This document shows positions 44,028 through 56,568 of a DNA stretch of 64,000 nt, in pieces. The position numbers and the translations under genes were made by a program. Source of the DNA: Pseudomonas sp. MMS21 TM103 (GTDB lineage Bacteria; Pseudomonadota; Gammaproteobacteria; Pseudomonadales; Pseudomonadaceae); NCBI RefSeq assembly GCF_022132145.1, contig NZ_JAJISP010000002.1, positions 744,001-808,000 on the forward strand, read 5' to 3'. The notes under the pieces were generated by a model, which searched no databases, was not told where the DNA came from, and worked only from the letters and a program-made list of their open reading frames with translations. Each line of letters starts with the position of its first letter. Position 1 is the first letter of the stretch.

Positions 44028-44118
44028 TGGCGGAGAAGGGGGGATTCGAACCCCCGACACCCTTTTGAGATGTACTCCCTTAGCAGGGGAGCGCCTTCGG
44101 CCACTCGGCCACCTCTCC
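44028..44118 (-). tRNA. tRNA-Ser (anticodon GCU)
   Basis: 91 nt on the minus strand, with the long variable arm expected for serine. The acceptor GGAGAGG pairs with CTTCTCC, the anticodon stem CTCCC/GGGAG encloses CTGCTAA (GCU), and CCA is encoded. Confidence 0.95.
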
Positions 44119-44180
44119 GCAACACGGGGCGCATGATATCCATATTTGCCCCGCTTGCAAAGCCAAAAATTAGATAAAAA

Positions 44181-44366
44181 TTAGTGGCTTGGTTCTTCGT
44201 CCTTCTCTTTCTGGATGCGCTGGTAAATTTCCTCACGGTGCACGGCCACTTCCTTCGGCGCGTTAACGCCGATACGCACCTGATTGCCCTTAACGCCCAA
44301 CACGGTGACAGTGACCTCGTCACCCACCATCAGGGTCTCACCGACCCGGCGAGTTAGAATCAGCAT
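44181..44366 (-). CDS. csrA: Carbon storage/translational regulator CsrA (RsmA)
   Basis: 61 residues, the canonical length. The sequence [20 protein letters not shown] and the RNA-binding C-terminal part [18 protein letters not shown] are near-identical to CsrA/RsmA. It binds GGA motifs in mRNA leaders to regulate secondary metabolism, motility and biofilm genes. Located between lysC and the tRNA-Ser/Arg genes, as in other pseudomonads. Confidence 0.97.
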   Translation of the reverse strand: MLILTRRVGETLMVGDEVTVTVLGVKGNQVRIGVNAPKEVAVHREEIYQRIQKEKDEEPSH

Positions 44367-44510
44367 TCCTTTCTCCTCACGGATTTAAATCCAATACAAC
44401 AGTCTGCAAAAAAGAAAATGATGGCAGCCCCCATGCATATCAAGCGAGGCCTTCACCCAAGTATTGACTAGTGTGGGCAGAAAGAAAGTCCATCCACGCC
44501 AACCAAAAAG

Positions 44511-44538
44511 ACAAAAGGCGCGCAGTAGTGCGCGCCTT
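44511..44538 (-). terminator. Rho-independent terminator after lysC
   Basis: AAGGCGCGCA, loop GTAG, TGCGCGCCTT (10-bp stem, 44515-44538) is followed on the minus strand by TTTGTCTTTTT. It lies 12 bases past the lysC stop, so csrA needs its own promoter or readthrough. Confidence 0.85.
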
Positions 44539-44550
44539 CCGGGCGATGCC

Positions 44551-45789
44551 TCAGTCGCCCTGTCGGGCCGGGGCATCCAATTCAAAGGCGGTGTGCAGAG
44601 CCCGCACCGCCAATTCCAGATATTTCTCCTCGATCACCACGGATACCTTGATTTCCGAGGTAGAGATCATCTGGATATTGATATTTTCCTTGGCCAGGGC
44701 CTCGAACATGCGGCTGGCAACCCCGGCATGGGAGCGCATGCCGACGCCGACGATCGACACCTTGGCAATCTTGATGTCACCAATCACTTCGCGAGCACCC
44801 AGCTCACGCGCGGTATTTTCCAGCACCTGCTGCGCAGCCTGATAATCGTTGCGGTGCACGGTGAAGGTGAAATCGGTGGTGTTATCGTGCGCCACGTTCT
44901 GCACGATCATGTCGACTTCGATATTAGCGGCACTGACAGGGCCGAGAATCTTGAACGCCACGCCCGGGATGTCCGGTACGCCACGGATAGTCAGCTTGGC
45001 TTCGTCGCGGTTGAAAGCGATACCGGAGATGATCGGCTGTTCCATGGATTCCTCTTCATCAATCGTAATGAGGGTGCCCGGACCCTCCTTGAAGCTGTGC
45101 AATACGCGCAGCGGGACGTTGTATTTGCCGGCGAACTCCACCGAGCGGATTTGCAGCACCTTGGAACCCAGGCTGGCCATTTCCAGCATTTCCTCGAAGG
45201 TGATCTTCTCCAGGCGCTGTGCCTGGGGCACCACACGCGGGTCAGTGGTGTAGACACCATCGACGTCAGTATAGATCTGGCACTCGTCGGCCTTAAGCGC
45301 CGCCGCCAGGGCCACGCCCGTGGTGTCGGAGCCACCACGCCCCAGCGTGGTGATATTGCCGTGCTCGTCCACCCCCTGGAAACCGGCGACCACCACCACA
45401 CGACCGGCCTTGAGGTCGGCACGCAGCTTCTGATCGTCAATCTGCAGGATCCGCGCCTTGTTGTGCGCGCTGTCGGTGAGAATACGCACCTGATTGCCGG
45501 TGTAAGACACCGCCGGCACACCACGGCGGATCAGCGCCATAGTCAACAGGGCAATGGTCACCTGCTCACCGGTGGACAACATTACGTCGAGCTCACGCGG
45601 CACCGGCTGGTCATCACTCGCCTGTTTGGCCAGCTCGACCAGCCGATTGGTTTCACCGCTCATGGCGGAAACCACGACCACAATGTCATCGCCGTTTTCG
45701 CGGAACTTCTTCACCTTCTCGGCCACCTGCTGAATCCGCTCAACAGTGCCGACGGAGGTGCCGCCAAATTTCTGTACGATCAAAGCCAT
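44551..45789 (-). CDS. lysC: Aspartate kinase LysC
   Basis: 412 residues, typical of single-function aspartokinases. The start [20 protein letters not shown] includes the kinase phosphate-binding KFGGTSV. Later catalytic segments are [16 protein letters not shown] near 150 and [14 protein letters not shown] near 175. Two ACT domains fill the C-terminus (about 265-405) for lysine/threonine feedback. It makes aspartyl phosphate for lysine, methionine and threonine. It is downstream of alaS by about 90 bases. Confidence 0.96.
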   Translation of the reverse strand: MALIVQKFGGTSVGTVERIQQVAEKVKKFRENGDDIVVVVSAMSGETNRLVELAKQASDDQPVPRELDVMLSTGEQVTIALLTMALIRRGVPAVSYTGNQVRILTDSAHNKARILQIDDQKLRADLKAGRVVVVAGFQGVDEHGNITTLGRGGSDTTGVALAAALKADECQIYTDVDGVYTTDPRVVPQAQRLEKITFEEMLEMASLGSKVLQIRSVEFAGKYNVPLRVLHSFKEGPGTLITIDEEESMEQPIISGIAFNRDEAKLTIRGVPDIPGVAFKILGPVSAANIEVDMIVQNVAHDNTTDFTFTVHRNDYQAAQQVLENTARELGAREVIGDIKIAKVSIVGVGMRSHAGVASRMFEALAKENINIQMISTSEIKVSVVIEEKYLELAVRALHTAFELDAPARQGD

Positions 45790-45881
45790 TTCAAAGCCGC
45801 CTCAGCCCGTGAAGGGCGCCCATTAAACATTCAACTCAATATGCTGCCAAGGTCCACCGGGCGTAATGCGGACCCCGGTGC

Positions 45882-48521
45882 TTACAGACCTTGCTCGGCA
45901 AAGGTGGCGGCCAGCGCCAAAGCGCCATCCAGGGCACCGGCATCGATGCCGCCGCCCTGCGCCATGTCCGGACGACCACCGCCCTTGCCACCGACTGCCG
46001 CTGCAGCCTGCTTCATCAGCTCGCCGGCCTTGAGCTTGCCTGTCAGGTCCTGGGTCACGCCGGCCACCAGCACGACCTTGTCGTCCTGCACACCGCCGAG
46101 CAGGATCACTGCACTGCCAAGCTTGTTCTTCAACTGGTCGACCATGGCCAGCAAGGCCTTGCCATCCAGCCCGTCAACCCGCGCACTGAGCACCTTGATG
46201 CCCTTGACGTCCACGGCGGAGCCGGCCAGATCATTGCCAGCCGCACTGGCGGCCTTGGCTTTGAATTGCTCCAGCTCTTTTTCCAACTGACGATTACGTT
46301 CCAGCACGGCAATCAGCTTGTCCAGCAGGTTGTCGCGGCTGCCCTTGACCAGCGCGGCGGCCTCTTTCAACTGTTCTTCGGCTGCATTCAGGTAAGCAAA
46401 AGCTGCTGCACCGGTGACAGCCTCGATACGCCGCACCCCCGCTGCCACACCGCCTTCGCTGGTGATCTTGAACAGGCCGATGTCGCCGGTACGGGATACG
46501 TGAGTGCCACCACAGAGTTCGACGGAGAAGTCACCGCCCATACTCAGCACCCGTACCCGATCTCCGTATTTCTCGCCGAACAGCGCCATGGCGCCTTTTT
46601 GCTTGGCGGTTTCGATATCGGTCTCGACCGTTTCGACCTCGCTGTTGTTGCGCACCTGGGTGTTGACGATATCTTCCAGGGCCTTCAGTTGCTCCGGCGT
46701 GATCGCCTCGAAGTGACTGAAGTCGAAACGCAGGCGCTGGCTATCGACCAGCGAGCCTTTCTGCTGCACATGCTCGCCGAGCACCTGACGCAACGCGGCG
46801 TGCAGCAGGTGGGTCGCCGAATGGTTGAGCGCGGTGGCCTGACGCACGCTGGCGTCGACTTCGGCCTTGATCGCGGCGCCGACACTCAAACCGCCCTTGG
46901 CAACGATGCCGTGGTGCAGGAAAGCACCGCCGACCTTGGTCGTGTCGCGCACATCGAAACGCACAGCAGTGTTTGAGTTTGCGCCTTCCATAAGAAAGCC
47001 GCAGTCCCCGACCTGGCCACCGGATTCGGCATAGAACGGCGTCTGATCGAGAACCACGACGCCCTCCTCGCCTTCGCTCAGGCTATCGACCGCCTGGCCA
47101 TTGGCGAACAAGGCGATGATGGTGCCGCTGCCACTGGTGCCCTCGTAACCGAGGAAACGCGTGTCGCTGTCGACCTTGACCAGGGCGTTGTAATCCATGC
47201 CGAAGGCGCTGGCGGAACGGGCGCGTTCGCGCTGGGCCTGCATTTCGCGCTCGAAGCCGCTCTCGTCGAGAGTCAAGCCGCGCTCGCGGGCGATATCGGC
47301 CGTCAGGTCGAAGGGGAAGCCATAGGTGTCGTACAGTTTGAATACTGTCTCGCCGGGGATCAGCTTGCCTTTGAGCCCGACCAGATCCTGCTCGAGGATT
47401 TTCAGGCCCTGCTCCAGGGTCTTGGCGAACTGCTCCTCTTCGGTTTGCAGCACACGCTCGATATGCGCCTGCTGCTGTTGCAGCTCGGGGAAGGCTTCGC
47501 CCATCTCGGCCACCAGGGCCGCGACTATCTGGTAGAAGAAGCTGCCCTTGGCGCCCAGCTTGTTTCCGTGACGACAGGCGCGCCGGACGATGCGGCGCAG
47601 CACATAGCCGCGACCTTCATTGGACGGGGTGACGCCATCGGCGATCAGGAAGCTGCAGGAGCGGATATGATCGGCCACTACTTTCAGTGACGCCTGGCCT
47701 TCGTTGGCGCAGCCGATGGCCCGAGCCGAGGCGTTGAGCAGGCTCTGGAACAGGTCGATCTCGTAGTTCGAGTTGACGTGCTGCAGCACCGCACTGATGC
47801 GCTCCAGGCCCATGCCGGTGTCCACGCTCGGCGCCGGCAGCGGGTGCAGTACGCCGTCTGCGGTGCGGTTGAACTGCATGAACACGTTGTTCCAGATCTC
47901 GATGTAGCGATCGCCATCCTCTTCCGGCGAGCCGGGCGGGCCACCCCAGATGTGCTCGCCGTGGTCGAAGAAGATCTCGGTGCAGGGGCCGCACGGGCCG
48001 GTATCGCCCATGGTCCAGAAGTTGTCGGAGGCGTAAGGTGCGCCTTTATTGTCGCCGATGCGGATCATCCGCTCGGCCGGCATGCCGACTTCCTTGGTCC
48101 AGATGTCGAAGGCCTCGTCATCGGTGGCATAGACGGTGACCCACAGCTTGTCTTTGGGCAGGTTCAGCCAGCGCTCACTGGTCAGGAATTCCCAGGCGAA
48201 GTGGATGGCATCGCGCTTGAAATAGTCGCCAAAGCTGAAGTTACCCAGCATTTCGAAAAAGGTGTGGTGACGTGCGGTGTAACCGACGTTTTCCAAATCG
48301 TTGTGCTTGCCGCCGGCACGCACGCACTTCTGGCTGCTGGCGGCGCGGGTGTAGGCGCGTTTTTCCAGGCCGAGGAAGCAGTCCTTGAACTGGTTCATCC
48401 CCGCATTGGTGAACAGCAGCGTCGGGTCGTTGCCCGGAATCAGGGAGCTGGAAGCGACACGGGTATGCCCCTTCTCTTCGAAGAAGCTGAGGAAAGCTTC
48501 ACGGATTTCAGCGCTTTTCAT
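45882..48521 (-). CDS. alaS: Alanine--tRNA ligase AlaS
   Basis: 879 residues from the ATG at 48521 ([14 protein letters not shown]), the usual N-terminus; the frame extends 14 codons further. The class II synthetase core (about 1-460) includes [14 protein letters not shown] and [20 protein letters not shown]. The editing domain has the zinc motif [12 protein letters not shown] near 570 and [15 protein letters not shown] near 665. The C-terminal oligomerisation domain ends near [15 protein letters not shown]. It charges tRNA-Ala and clears Ser/Gly errors. Confidence 0.96.
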   Translation of the reverse strand: MKSAEIREAFLSFFEEKGHTRVASSSLIPGNDPTLLFTNAGMNQFKDCFLGLEKRAYTRAASSQKCVRAGGKHNDLENVGYTARHHTFFEMLGNFSFGDYFKRDAIHFAWEFLTSERWLNLPKDKLWVTVYATDDEAFDIWTKEVGMPAERMIRIGDNKGAPYASDNFWTMGDTGPCGPCTEIFFDHGEHIWGGPPGSPEEDGDRYIEIWNNVFMQFNRTADGVLHPLPAPSVDTGMGLERISAVLQHVNSNYEIDLFQSLLNASARAIGCANEGQASLKVVADHIRSCSFLIADGVTPSNEGRGYVLRRIVRRACRHGNKLGAKGSFFYQIVAALVAEMGEAFPELQQQQAHIERVLQTEEEQFAKTLEQGLKILEQDLVGLKGKLIPGETVFKLYDTYGFPFDLTADIARERGLTLDESGFEREMQAQRERARSASAFGMDYNALVKVDSDTRFLGYEGTSGSGTIIALFANGQAVDSLSEGEEGVVVLDQTPFYAESGGQVGDCGFLMEGANSNTAVRFDVRDTTKVGGAFLHHGIVAKGGLSVGAAIKAEVDASVRQATALNHSATHLLHAALRQVLGEHVQQKGSLVDSQRLRFDFSHFEAITPEQLKALEDIVNTQVRNNSEVETVETDIETAKQKGAMALFGEKYGDRVRVLSMGGDFSVELCGGTHVSRTGDIGLFKITSEGGVAAGVRRIEAVTGAAAFAYLNAAEEQLKEAAALVKGSRDNLLDKLIAVLERNRQLEKELEQFKAKAASAAGNDLAGSAVDVKGIKVLSARVDGLDGKALLAMVDQLKNKLGSAVILLGGVQDDKVVLVAGVTQDLTGKLKAGELMKQAAAAVGGKGGGRPDMAQGGGIDAGALDGALALAATFAEQGL

Positions 48522-48740
48522 AGGATCATCCACGGAAACAGGCGGCCACGGCGAAGCCGGCAAAGGGCCGCATTATATCGGCCCTTTAGCATCGGTACAG
48601 CGTGTTTATCAATAGATAACGGCTATCGCTCTTCTCGCCACTCAAGTCAACGAGGGACACCACCGCCTAAGCCAAGGCAACGTCAGTCTGCAGAATGCAC
48701 TGAGCTGCCCCCATGGCGATGAGCAAGCGTGCTTTTCAGT

Positions 48741-48762
48741 CGGGCGAAACTAGCTTCGCCCG
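48741..48762. other. Hairpin beyond nadA
   Basis: CGGGCGAA, loop ACTAGC, TTCGCCCG: an 8-bp perfect stem about 20 bases past the nadA stop codon. No T-run follows on the minus strand, so it is not clearly an intrinsic terminator. Confidence 0.6.
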
Positions 48763-48782
48763 GCGGCAGACACGACAGCGGC

Positions 48783-49841
48783 TCAGGCGTTGCCCGACAG
48801 CTTGAGCCGCGCCGCCTGGGTGAAATCGAGCATGCGCTTGAGCGGCTTGATTGCCTTGGGGATCAGCGCGGGATCGACGAATATTTCGTTGCTGCCTTCA
48901 CGCAGGCTCTGCAGGGTGCGCTGCAGGGTGTTCATCGCCATCCACGGGCAGTGCGCACAACTGCGGCAGGCGGCGCCGTTACCGGCGGTCGGCGCCTCGA
49001 TGAATTCCTTGTCCGGACACAACTGCTGCATCTTGTAGAAGATGCCGCGGTCGGTGGCGACGATGAAGGTCTTGTTCGGCAGGCGCTGGGCCGCCGCGAT
49101 CAGTTGACTGGTCGAACCGACCGCATCGGCCAGGTCGATCACCGCCGTCGGTGACTCCGGATGCACCAGCACCGCAGCGTCCGGGTACAGGGCTTTCATG
49201 TCCTCGAGTTGCTTGGCCTTGAACTCCTCGTGGACGATGCAGGCGCCGTCCCACAGCAGCATGTCGGCACCGGTCTTGTTCTGGATGTAACGCCCCAGAT
49301 GCTGATCCGGCGCCCAGATGATGCTTTCGCCGTTGTCCATCAGGTGCTCGACGATCTCCACTGCGCAACTGGAGGTCACCACCCAGTCGGCCCGCGCCTT
49401 CACCGCCGCTGAGGTATTGGCATACACCACCACGGTACGCTGCGGGTGCTGATCGCAAAACGCGGCGAACTCCTCCACCGGACAACCCAGATCCAGCGAG
49501 CAGGTCGCCTCCAGGGTCGGCATCAGCACGCGTTTTTCCGGGTTGAGGATCTTCGCCGTCTCGCCCATGAACTTGACCCCGGCCACCAGCACGGTCTGCG
49601 CCGCATGCTGGTTACCGAACCGGGCCATTTCCAGGGAATCGGAGACGCAACCGCCGGTCTCTTCGGCCAGCGCCTGCAACACCGGGTCGCAGTAATAGTG
49701 GGCCACCAGCACCGCATTCTGCTTTTTCAGCTCGGCAGCAATCTCGGCGCGGTAGAAGGCCTCCTGCTCGGGCGTCAGCGGCTTGGGCTGTTTGGCATCC
49801 AGATGAGCCTGGACCAGAAGGCGTTCGGAAATCTGCGTCAT
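48783..49841 (-). CDS. nadA: Quinolinate synthase NadA
   Basis: 352 residues. The three iron-sulfur cysteines expected of NadA occur in the segments [15 protein letters not shown] (about 60), [11 protein letters not shown] and [13 protein letters not shown] (about 300). Substrate-binding [14 protein letters not shown] near 45 and [20 protein letters not shown] near 225 also fit. It condenses dihydroxyacetone phosphate with iminoaspartate in NAD synthesis. It is upstream of alaS's neighbourhood but separately terminated. Confidence 0.96.
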   Translation of the reverse strand: MTQISERLLVQAHLDAKQPKPLTPEQEAFYRAEIAAELKKQNAVLVAHYYCDPVLQALAEETGGCVSDSLEMARFGNQHAAQTVLVAGVKFMGETAKILNPEKRVLMPTLEATCSLDLGCPVEEFAAFCDQHPQRTVVVYANTSAAVKARADWVVTSSCAVEIVEHLMDNGESIIWAPDQHLGRYIQNKTGADMLLWDGACIVHEEFKAKQLEDMKALYPDAAVLVHPESPTAVIDLADAVGSTSQLIAAAQRLPNKTFIVATDRGIFYKMQQLCPDKEFIEAPTAGNGAACRSCAHCPWMAMNTLQRTLQSLREGSNEIFVDPALIPKAIKPLKRMLDFTQAARLKLSGNA

Positions 49842-50099
49842 GTCATCGGGTCCTGTACAGGTCGATCAGCGGGGGCTCGAGTATACCCGCCAGATTGACT
49901 ACGCGAGAGCAGACTGGACAGGCATTCGGGGAGTAAGGCGCGCTGCAAGAAAGAAAATCCTGCGCCCTCTAGGACCGCAGGATTTTCATAATAGTTTGAT
50001 CTTAAAAGACTTTGCAAATAGGCCCAGGCGCTGTCCTGGTGCTCCAGAGCGAACACCGGGCGCACCCTGGCAGAAAAATCGCAAGGTGCGCCGTTGCCA

Positions 50100-50888
50100 T
50101 CACTGCAGCAGGAAATCCACCACGGCCCGGGTGAAGGCATCGTCGGCTTCGACATTGGACAGGTGCGCGGCCGGCAACTCGACCAACTGCGCGCCAGCGA
50201 TGTGTTGCTGCATGAAACGGCCATGCTCAGGCGTGGTGACCGCGTCGGCCGTGCCGCAGACGATCAACGTCGACTGCTTGATCGCGCCCAATTGCTCGCG
50301 GAAATCGGCATCGCGTACCGCCGCGCAGTTACCGGCATAGCCCTGGGCCGAGGTGGCCGCCAGCATCGCGGTGATGCGGTTGGCCTGTGCGGCCTGGAGG
50401 GCGGCGAACCCGGGGGTGAACCAGCGCGCAATGGACGCATCGCGCAGGTCACTCATGGCCCGCTGGCCGCCTTGCAGCACGGTATCGATACGACTGTTCC
50501 ATACTTCGTCGTTGGCAATCCTGGCCGCGGTGTTGCAGAGCACCAGCTTGTCCAGGCGCTCGCCGGCATGGATACCCAGCCACTGGCCGATCAGGCCACC
50601 CATGGACAAACCACAGAAATGCACCCTGGGGATATCCAGGTGATCGAGCAGGGCCAGCACGTCGCGGCCCAGTTGCTCGATGCTGTAGAAGCCCGCACTG
50701 ACCTGCGACTGGCCGTGACCGCGGGTGTCGTAGCGCAGCACCCGAAAATGCGCGGTAAAGGCCGGCATCTGCGTGTCCCACATGCCCAGGTCGGTGCCCA
50801 GGGAATTGCTCAGCAGCAACACTGGCGCATCGGCCGGGCCTTCGAGCTGGTAATTCAGGTCGCCATCGGCGAGGTGGACAACAGGCAC
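50100..50888 (-). CDS. pcaD: 3-oxoadipate enol-lactonase PcaD
   Basis: 262 residues of the alpha/beta-hydrolase fold. The nucleophile elbow is FCGLSMGGLIG (Ser near 97), the oxyanion part LLSNSLGTDLGMWD near 27, and the catalytic His lies near LPAAHLSNVEADD at the end. PcaD hydrolyses 3-oxoadipate enol-lactone, joining the catechol and protocatechuate branches. It is the last visible gene of the leftward beta-ketoadipate group, about 195 bases beyond pcaF. Confidence 0.93.
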   Translation of the reverse strand: MPVVHLADGDLNYQLEGPADAPVLLLSNSLGTDLGMWDTQMPAFTAHFRVLRYDTRGHGQSQVSAGFYSIEQLGRDVLALLDHLDIPRVHFCGLSMGGLIGQWLGIHAGERLDKLVLCNTAARIANDEVWNSRIDTVLQGGQRAMSDLRDASIARWFTPGFAALQAAQANRITAMLAATSAQGYAGNCAAVRDADFREQLGAIKQSTLIVCGTADAVTTPEHGRFMQQHIAGAQLVELPAAHLSNVEADDAFTRAVVDFLLQ

Positions 50889-51082
50889 GGAAAACCTCCT
50901 TCAAATAAATAGGACTCGATGTTCAGTCGGGACGCGTGCGCCCCAACAGCATTGACGCCTACGACCAAGAGCGTTGCCACTGGCTCATAGGTGCCATGGT
51001 GCAGGCCGGCGCGGCTCGACACAACGAGGTTGGCCTGCGATACGCACGGCGCACTTCAGGGATCAGGGCGCGCCGCAGCGCC

Positions 51083-52284
<1,202 letters not shown>

Positions 52285-52288
<4 letters not shown>

Positions 52289-53067
52289 TCCTCACCTCCG
52301 GCCTGGCCGTGGGCAGCCGCGGTGCGGGCTTCCAGGGCACGCAGGGCAGCGAGTTCGACTTCGGTCGGCTCGGCGGTGACGCTGAGGTTGTCGGCAAAGC
52401 GGATCTGCCAGCCGGTGGCCTCGATCACCTGTTCGCGGGTCACGCCCGGATGCAGGGTGGTGACGATGAACTCGTTGCTGCCGGCTTCCGGCTCCATGAT
52501 GCACAGGTCGGTGATGATACCGACCGGGCCCGCGCCGGGCAGGCCCAGACGCTGGCGGTGGTCGCCGCCTTCGCCGTGGCCGACCGAGGTGATGAAGGCC
52601 AGCTTGTCGACGAAGGTGCGGTGCGACTGCTTGAGGATGATCAGCACCTGCTTGGCCGAACCGGCGATCTCCGGCGCGCCGCCGGCGCCGGGCAGGCGCA
52701 CCTTAGGCTGGTGGTAGTCGCCGATCACGGTGGTGTTGATGTTGCCGTACTTGTCGACCTGGGCCGCGCCGAGGAAGCCGACGTCGATGCGCCCGCCCTG
52801 GAGCCAGTAGCGGAAGATCTCGCCGGTCGGCACTACTGTGTCGGCGGTCTCGGCCAGCTCGCCGTCGCCGATCGACAGCGGCAGCACGCTCGGCTTGGCG
52901 CCGATCGGGCCGGATTCGTAGATCAGCACCACGTCCGGCGAGGAGGTCAGGCGCGCCAGGTTGGCGGCCTTGGACGGCAGGCCGATGCCGACGAAGCACA
53001 CCGCGCCATTGCGCAGGCGGCGGGCGGCGGCCACGGTCATCATTTCATTGGTGCTGTAGGCGCTCAT
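52285..53067 (-). CDS. pcaJ: 3-oxoadipate CoA-transferase subunit B (PcaJ/CatJ)
   Basis: 260 residues. The catalytic-Glu loop of family I CoA transferases is [14 protein letters not shown] (near 50), preceded by [14 protein letters not shown]. With 260 residues it is longer than PcaJ of P. putida (about 213) and fits the CatJ-type subunit described from chlorobenzoate-degrading pseudomonads. It moves CoA from succinyl-CoA to 3-oxoadipate. Start and pcaI stop share one base; the end overlaps pcaF. Confidence 0.9.
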
Positions 53068-53939
53068 TATTTGGCCTCCTGCTGTGCGGCCAGCTTGGCC
53101 CCGGCTAGTTTTTCCTGGAAAGCATTGAAGTCGACGGTGCCGCGGATGTATTCGTCGATCCAGGCCGTGAAGGTCTCGCGGTCGCGGGCGATCGGGTCCC
53201 AGGCCTGGTAGAAACGGTTATCCCGCTCGGAGTAGCCGAGGGCATAGGACGGATGGGCGCCGCCGGGCACGTGGCAGACGGCGGTCAACGCCCAGCTCGG
53301 CAGTACGCAGGCGTTCATCGGCGCGTTCAGGTCATCGACGATTTCTTCCACGGTGACGATGCAGCGCTTGGCCGCCAGGGCCGCTTCCTTCTGCACGCCG
53401 AGGATGCCCCAGAGCAGCACGTTGCCCTTGCGGTCGGCCTTCTGCGCGTGGATCACGGTGACGTCCGGACGCACCGACGGCACCGCCGCCAGCACTTCGC
53501 CGGTGAACGGGCAGGTCACTGTCTTGATCAGCGGGTTGACCTTGGGCAGGTCGGAGCCGGCGTAGGCGCGCAGCACCGCGAACGGCAGGCCCGAGGCACC
53601 GGCGACGTAGGCGTTGGCCATGTCGGCGTGACTGTGCTCCTCGATTTCCAGCGGTTGCGGCCAGCCCTTCTCCACCGCGTCGCGCAGGCGGTGCAGGGAG
53701 CCGACGCCGGGGTTACCGCCCCAGGAGAACACCAGCTTCTTCGCGCAACCGGCGCCGATCAGCAGGTCATAGACCAGGTCCGGGGTCATCCGCACCAGGG
53801 TCAGCTCGCGCTTGTTCTGGCGGATGATCTCGTGGGACGCCGCGGTCGGGATCAGGTGGGTGAAGCCTTCGAGGGCGATGGTGTCGCCGTCGTTGACGAA
53901 GCGCTGGATCGCCTCGCCAAGGGAAATTATTTCGGCCAT
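53067..53939 (-). CDS. pcaI: 3-oxoadipate CoA-transferase subunit A (PcaI/CatI)
   Basis: 290 residues from the ATG at 53939 (MAEIISLGEAIQRF); the frame continues 40 codons upstream without support. The CoA-transferase alpha fold shows DTIALEGFTHLIPTAASHEI and VFSWGGNPGVGSLHRLRDAV. Its length fits the longer CatI type rather than PcaI (about 231). It pairs with the downstream subunit B. A 125-base gap separates it from the short methyl-accepting protein gene. Confidence 0.9.
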   Translation of the reverse strand: MAEIISLGEAIQRFVNDGDTIALEGFTHLIPTAASHEIIRQNKRELTLVRMTPDLVYDLLIGAGCAKKLVFSWGGNPGVGSLHRLRDAVEKGWPQPLEIEEHSHADMANAYVAGASGLPFAVLRAYAGSDLPKVNPLIKTVTCPFTGEVLAAVPSVRPDVTVIHAQKADRKGNVLLWGILGVQKEAALAAKRCIVTVEEIVDDLNAPMNACVLPSWALTAVCHVPGGAHPSYALGYSERDNRFYQAWDPIARDRETFTAWIDEYIRGTVDFNAFQEKLAGAKLAAQQEAK

Positions 53940-54063
53940 TGCGGTTGCTCTCGCTTGGTTGACGGTGCCACCGGCTGAGGGTGGCGGCTGAGTCCACAGT
54001 AGGCCCAGAGGCGCCGGCAAACAATCCGATAATCGACTTACTGTTCGATTATCGAACACTGCT

Positions 54064-54987
54064 TTACTCAGTTCGTTCGAGCAGGCAGCCCAAGCCCTCG
54101 GCCAGTTCGCGCTGGCGCTGCAAGCCCTGCATCACCCGGCCGACGATCTCCATGCGCTCGCGGGCACCGGCGCGCAGTGCGTGCATGGCCTCGTGGGCCG
54201 CCGCCGAGGTGCTCAGGCCACTGCGCGCCGACTGATCGACCTGCCCCAGGCCGCTGCTGGCTTCATCGGCGGCGCTTTTCAGGCCCTTGGCGATCTGCAT
54301 GATCTGTTCGCTGGAGTCGTTGGCGCGCACCGCCAGGCTGCGCACCTCGTCGGCCACCACGGCAAAGCCGCGGCCGTGCTCGCCGGCCCGCGCCGCTTCG
54401 ATGGCCGCATTCAGTGCCAACAGGTTGGTCTGGCGGGCAATGTCCTGGATGCTGCCGACAATCGCACCGATGCGCCGCGACTGCTCGCCGAGAGTGTTGA
54501 ACACCTCGCCGGTGCGACGCAGGTAATCGGCCAGCTCGCCGATCGATTGGCTGGTGGCCTGGATGCTCTCGGCACTGCTGCTGACTTTCTCGCCGGACTG
54601 CTGCGCCAACTCGGTGGCGAAGTGCATGTCGGCCTGACTCTGTTCGATGGCCCGCAGCAGCTCACCCTGATGCTGGCGCAGTGCCGGATCGACAACCGGG
54701 CTGGGCAACGGCGCGGACACCAGATCCACCGGTGGCTCCAGGCGCACAGGCGGCTGTGACCAGTCACAGTCCTGCAGCACCCGCTCGATCACCTGGGGCG
54801 GCTGGGTCAGATAGAAGAAGCCGGCCAGCAGCCCCAGGATGGCCAGCAATGACGCCAGGCCCGGCTCCCAGCTACCACTGGCGAAAAAGACCAGGGCGAC
54901 AGTCCCCAGCAGGTTGCCGGCCAGCAGCACGCTGGCCAACTGTTTTTGCCAGGTGCTGGCCTCACCGACGGCACGATAATTATCCAT
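54064..54987 (-). CDS. Short methyl-accepting chemotaxis protein without a ligand-binding domain
   Basis: 307 residues from the ATG at 54987 ([13 protein letters not shown]), preceded by AGAGAG. Two close membrane segments (about 18-36 and 44-60) have only a tight periplasmic turn between them, so there is no sensor domain. There is no HAMP-like helix pair; instead a Pro-rich linker (about 78-100) leads to a signalling domain with the tip [20 protein letters not shown] (183-202). The flanking helices are short. Lying between the ABC transporter and the CoA transferase, it may sense metabolism or a transport partner. This is inference. Confidence 0.87.
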   Translation of the reverse strand: MDNYRAVGEASTWQKQLASVLLAGNLLGTVALVFFASGSWEPGLASLLAILGLLAGFFYLTQPPQVIERVLQDCDWSQPPVRLEPPVDLVSAPLPSPVVDPALRQHQGELLRAIEQSQADMHFATELAQQSGEKVSSSAESIQATSQSIGELADYLRRTGEVFNTLGEQSRRIGAIVGSIQDIARQTNLLALNAAIEAARAGEHGRGFAVVADEVRSLAVRANDSSEQIMQIAKGLKSAADEASSGLGQVDQSARSGLSTSAAAHEAMHALRAGARERMEIVGRVMQGLQRQRELAEGLGCLLERTE

Positions 54988-55081
54988 AGTTTCTCTCTTG
55001 TTGGCTGGAGCAGTCGAAACCACGCGTATTGGCACCCTGCGCGGCTGCAACCAAGGGTGCCGGTTGTGGCAACGCGTGAAG

Positions 55082-55810
55082 TTACAAACCGATATGGGTC
55101 TGCAGGATCTCCTGTTGGCCCTTCAATTCCTGGCTGGGTCCGTCATACAGCACCCGGCCCTTGACCATGATCATGCTGCGGTCGGTAAGGTCGAGCAGCA
55201 CGTTGACGTGCTTGTCGACCACCAGAGTGGCGATGCCGCTGGCCTTGATCAGGCGGATCACGTCCCAGATTTCCTTGCGGATCAGCGGTGCCAGGCCCTC
55301 GGTGGCCTCGTCGAGGATCATCAGCTCGGGGTTGGTCATCAGCGCGCGGCCGATGGCGACCATCTGCTGCTCACCGCCGGAGAGGTTGCCGGTGAGGTGG
55401 CTGAAACGCTCGGTCAGGCGCGGGAAGGTCGCCAGCACCCGGTCAAGATCCCAGTCGCGGCGACCGTCGAGACCGGGGCGCGCCGCCATCACCAGGCTTT
55501 CGCGTACCGTAAGGTTGGGGAACATGCCACGGCCTTCCGGCACATAGCCGATGCCACGACGGATCACCTTGTGCGCGGCGCTGCCGGTGAGGTTCTCGCC
55601 CCTGATCCGTACCTCGCCACTGCGCGGCGGGGTCAGGCCGAGCAGCGAGCGAATGGTGGTGCTCTTGCCCACGCCGTTGCGCCCGAGCAGGGCCAAGGTT
55701 TCCCCCGGCGCGATCTGCAGATCGACGCCATGCAGCACATGGCTGTTGCCGTAGAAGGTGTGCAGGCCGCGCACCTCGATCAGCGGGGTTGCTGTGATTG
55801 TAGTGCTCAT
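55082..55810 (-). CDS. ABC transporter ATP-binding protein, LivF type (aromatic/branched-chain substrate)
   Basis: 242 residues. Walker [12 protein letters not shown] near 42, signature [12 protein letters not shown] near 141 and Walker [14 protein letters not shown] near 163 are present. It overlaps livG-type by 1 base. As a LivF-like ATPase it pairs with LivG to power the system described at 55810-59915. Confidence 0.9.
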   Translation of the reverse strand: MSTTITATPLIEVRGLHTFYGNSHVLHGVDLQIAPGETLALLGRNGVGKSTTIRSLLGLTPPRSGEVRIRGENLTGSAAHKVIRRGIGYVPEGRGMFPNLTVRESLVMAARPGLDGRRDWDLDRVLATFPRLTERFSHLTGNLSGGEQQMVAIGRALMTNPELMILDEATEGLAPLIRKEIWDVIRLIKASGIATLVVDKHVNVLLDLTDRSMIMVKGRVLYDGPSQELKGQQEILQTHIGL

Positions 55811-56568
55811 CAGAACTGCTCCTCGCCATCGCCCAGATAGGCTTCCTGCACCGCAGGGTCGTTACGCACCTGATCCAGCGGACCGCTGGCCAGCATCTGC
55901 CCGTTGACCATCACGGTCAGGGTCTTGGCGATGCTGAACACCGCCTCCATGTCGTGCTCGACCAGCACCAGCGAGTACTCGCGCGACAACTCGGCGAGCA
56001 ACTCGACGACCCGGCTCGACTCTTCCTTGCCCATTCCGGCCATCGGTTCATCCAGCAACAGAAAGCTCGGTTCGGTGGCCAGGACCATGCCGATCTCCAG
56101 TTGCCGCTGCTCGCCATAGCTCATGGAACTGGCAGTGCTGTGACCCTTGCTGCTCAGGCCGCAAGCGTCCAGCGCCTGCTCGGCGCGCTCGCGCACCAGC
56201 GGGTAGCGGTCGCTGCGACGGAAGAAGCGGAACGAGTTCTGCATCCGCGACTGCGCGGCGAGCATGCAGTTTTCCAGGCAACTGAAGCTGGGGAAGATAT
56301 TGGTACGCTGAAAGCTGCGGCCGACACCCAGGTGCGACACCTTGTTCGGTGCCAGACCGGTGATGTCCTGGCCATTGAAGATCACCTGGCCGCTGCTGGG
56401 ACGCAGGTGACCGGAGAGCAGGTTGACCATGGTGCTCTTGCCGGCGCCGTTGGGGCCGATGATGGCGTGGATCTCACGGGGCGCCACCTGCAGGCTGATG
56501 TCGCTGACGGCGCGCAAACCACCGAAGGTTTTGCTCAGGCCACGGGTTTCCAGTATCAATCCGCTCAT
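55810..56568 (-). CDS. ABC transporter ATP-binding protein, LivG type
   Basis: 252 residues. Walker A GPNGAGKSTMV near 39, the variant signature MSYGEQRQLEIG near 149 and Walker B FLLLDEPMAGMG near 169 are seen. The S-Y-G-E variant is common in LivG proteins. It overlaps the permease gene by 4 bases, consistent with coupled translation. Confidence 0.9.
   Translation of the reverse strand: MSGLILETRGLSKTFGGLRAVSDISLQVAPREIHAIIGPNGAGKSTMVNLLSGHLRPSSGQVIFNGQDITGLAPNKVSHLGVGRSFQRTNIFPSFSCLENCMLAAQSRMQNSFRFFRRSDRYPLVRERAEQALDACGLSSKGHSTASSMSYGEQRQLEIGMVLATEPSFLLLDEPMAGMGKEESSRVVELLAELSREYSLVLVEHDMEAVFSIAKTLTVMVNGQMLASGPLDQVRNDPAVQEAYLGDGEEQF

Noticed and set aside
44464..46290. 608-codon plus-strand frame over lysC and part of alaS
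   Set aside because: Antisense shadow of two essential genes with full motif support.
48741..48762. Intrinsic terminator after nadA
   Set aside because: The stem is good but no T-run follows on the minus strand, so it is listed only as a hairpin.
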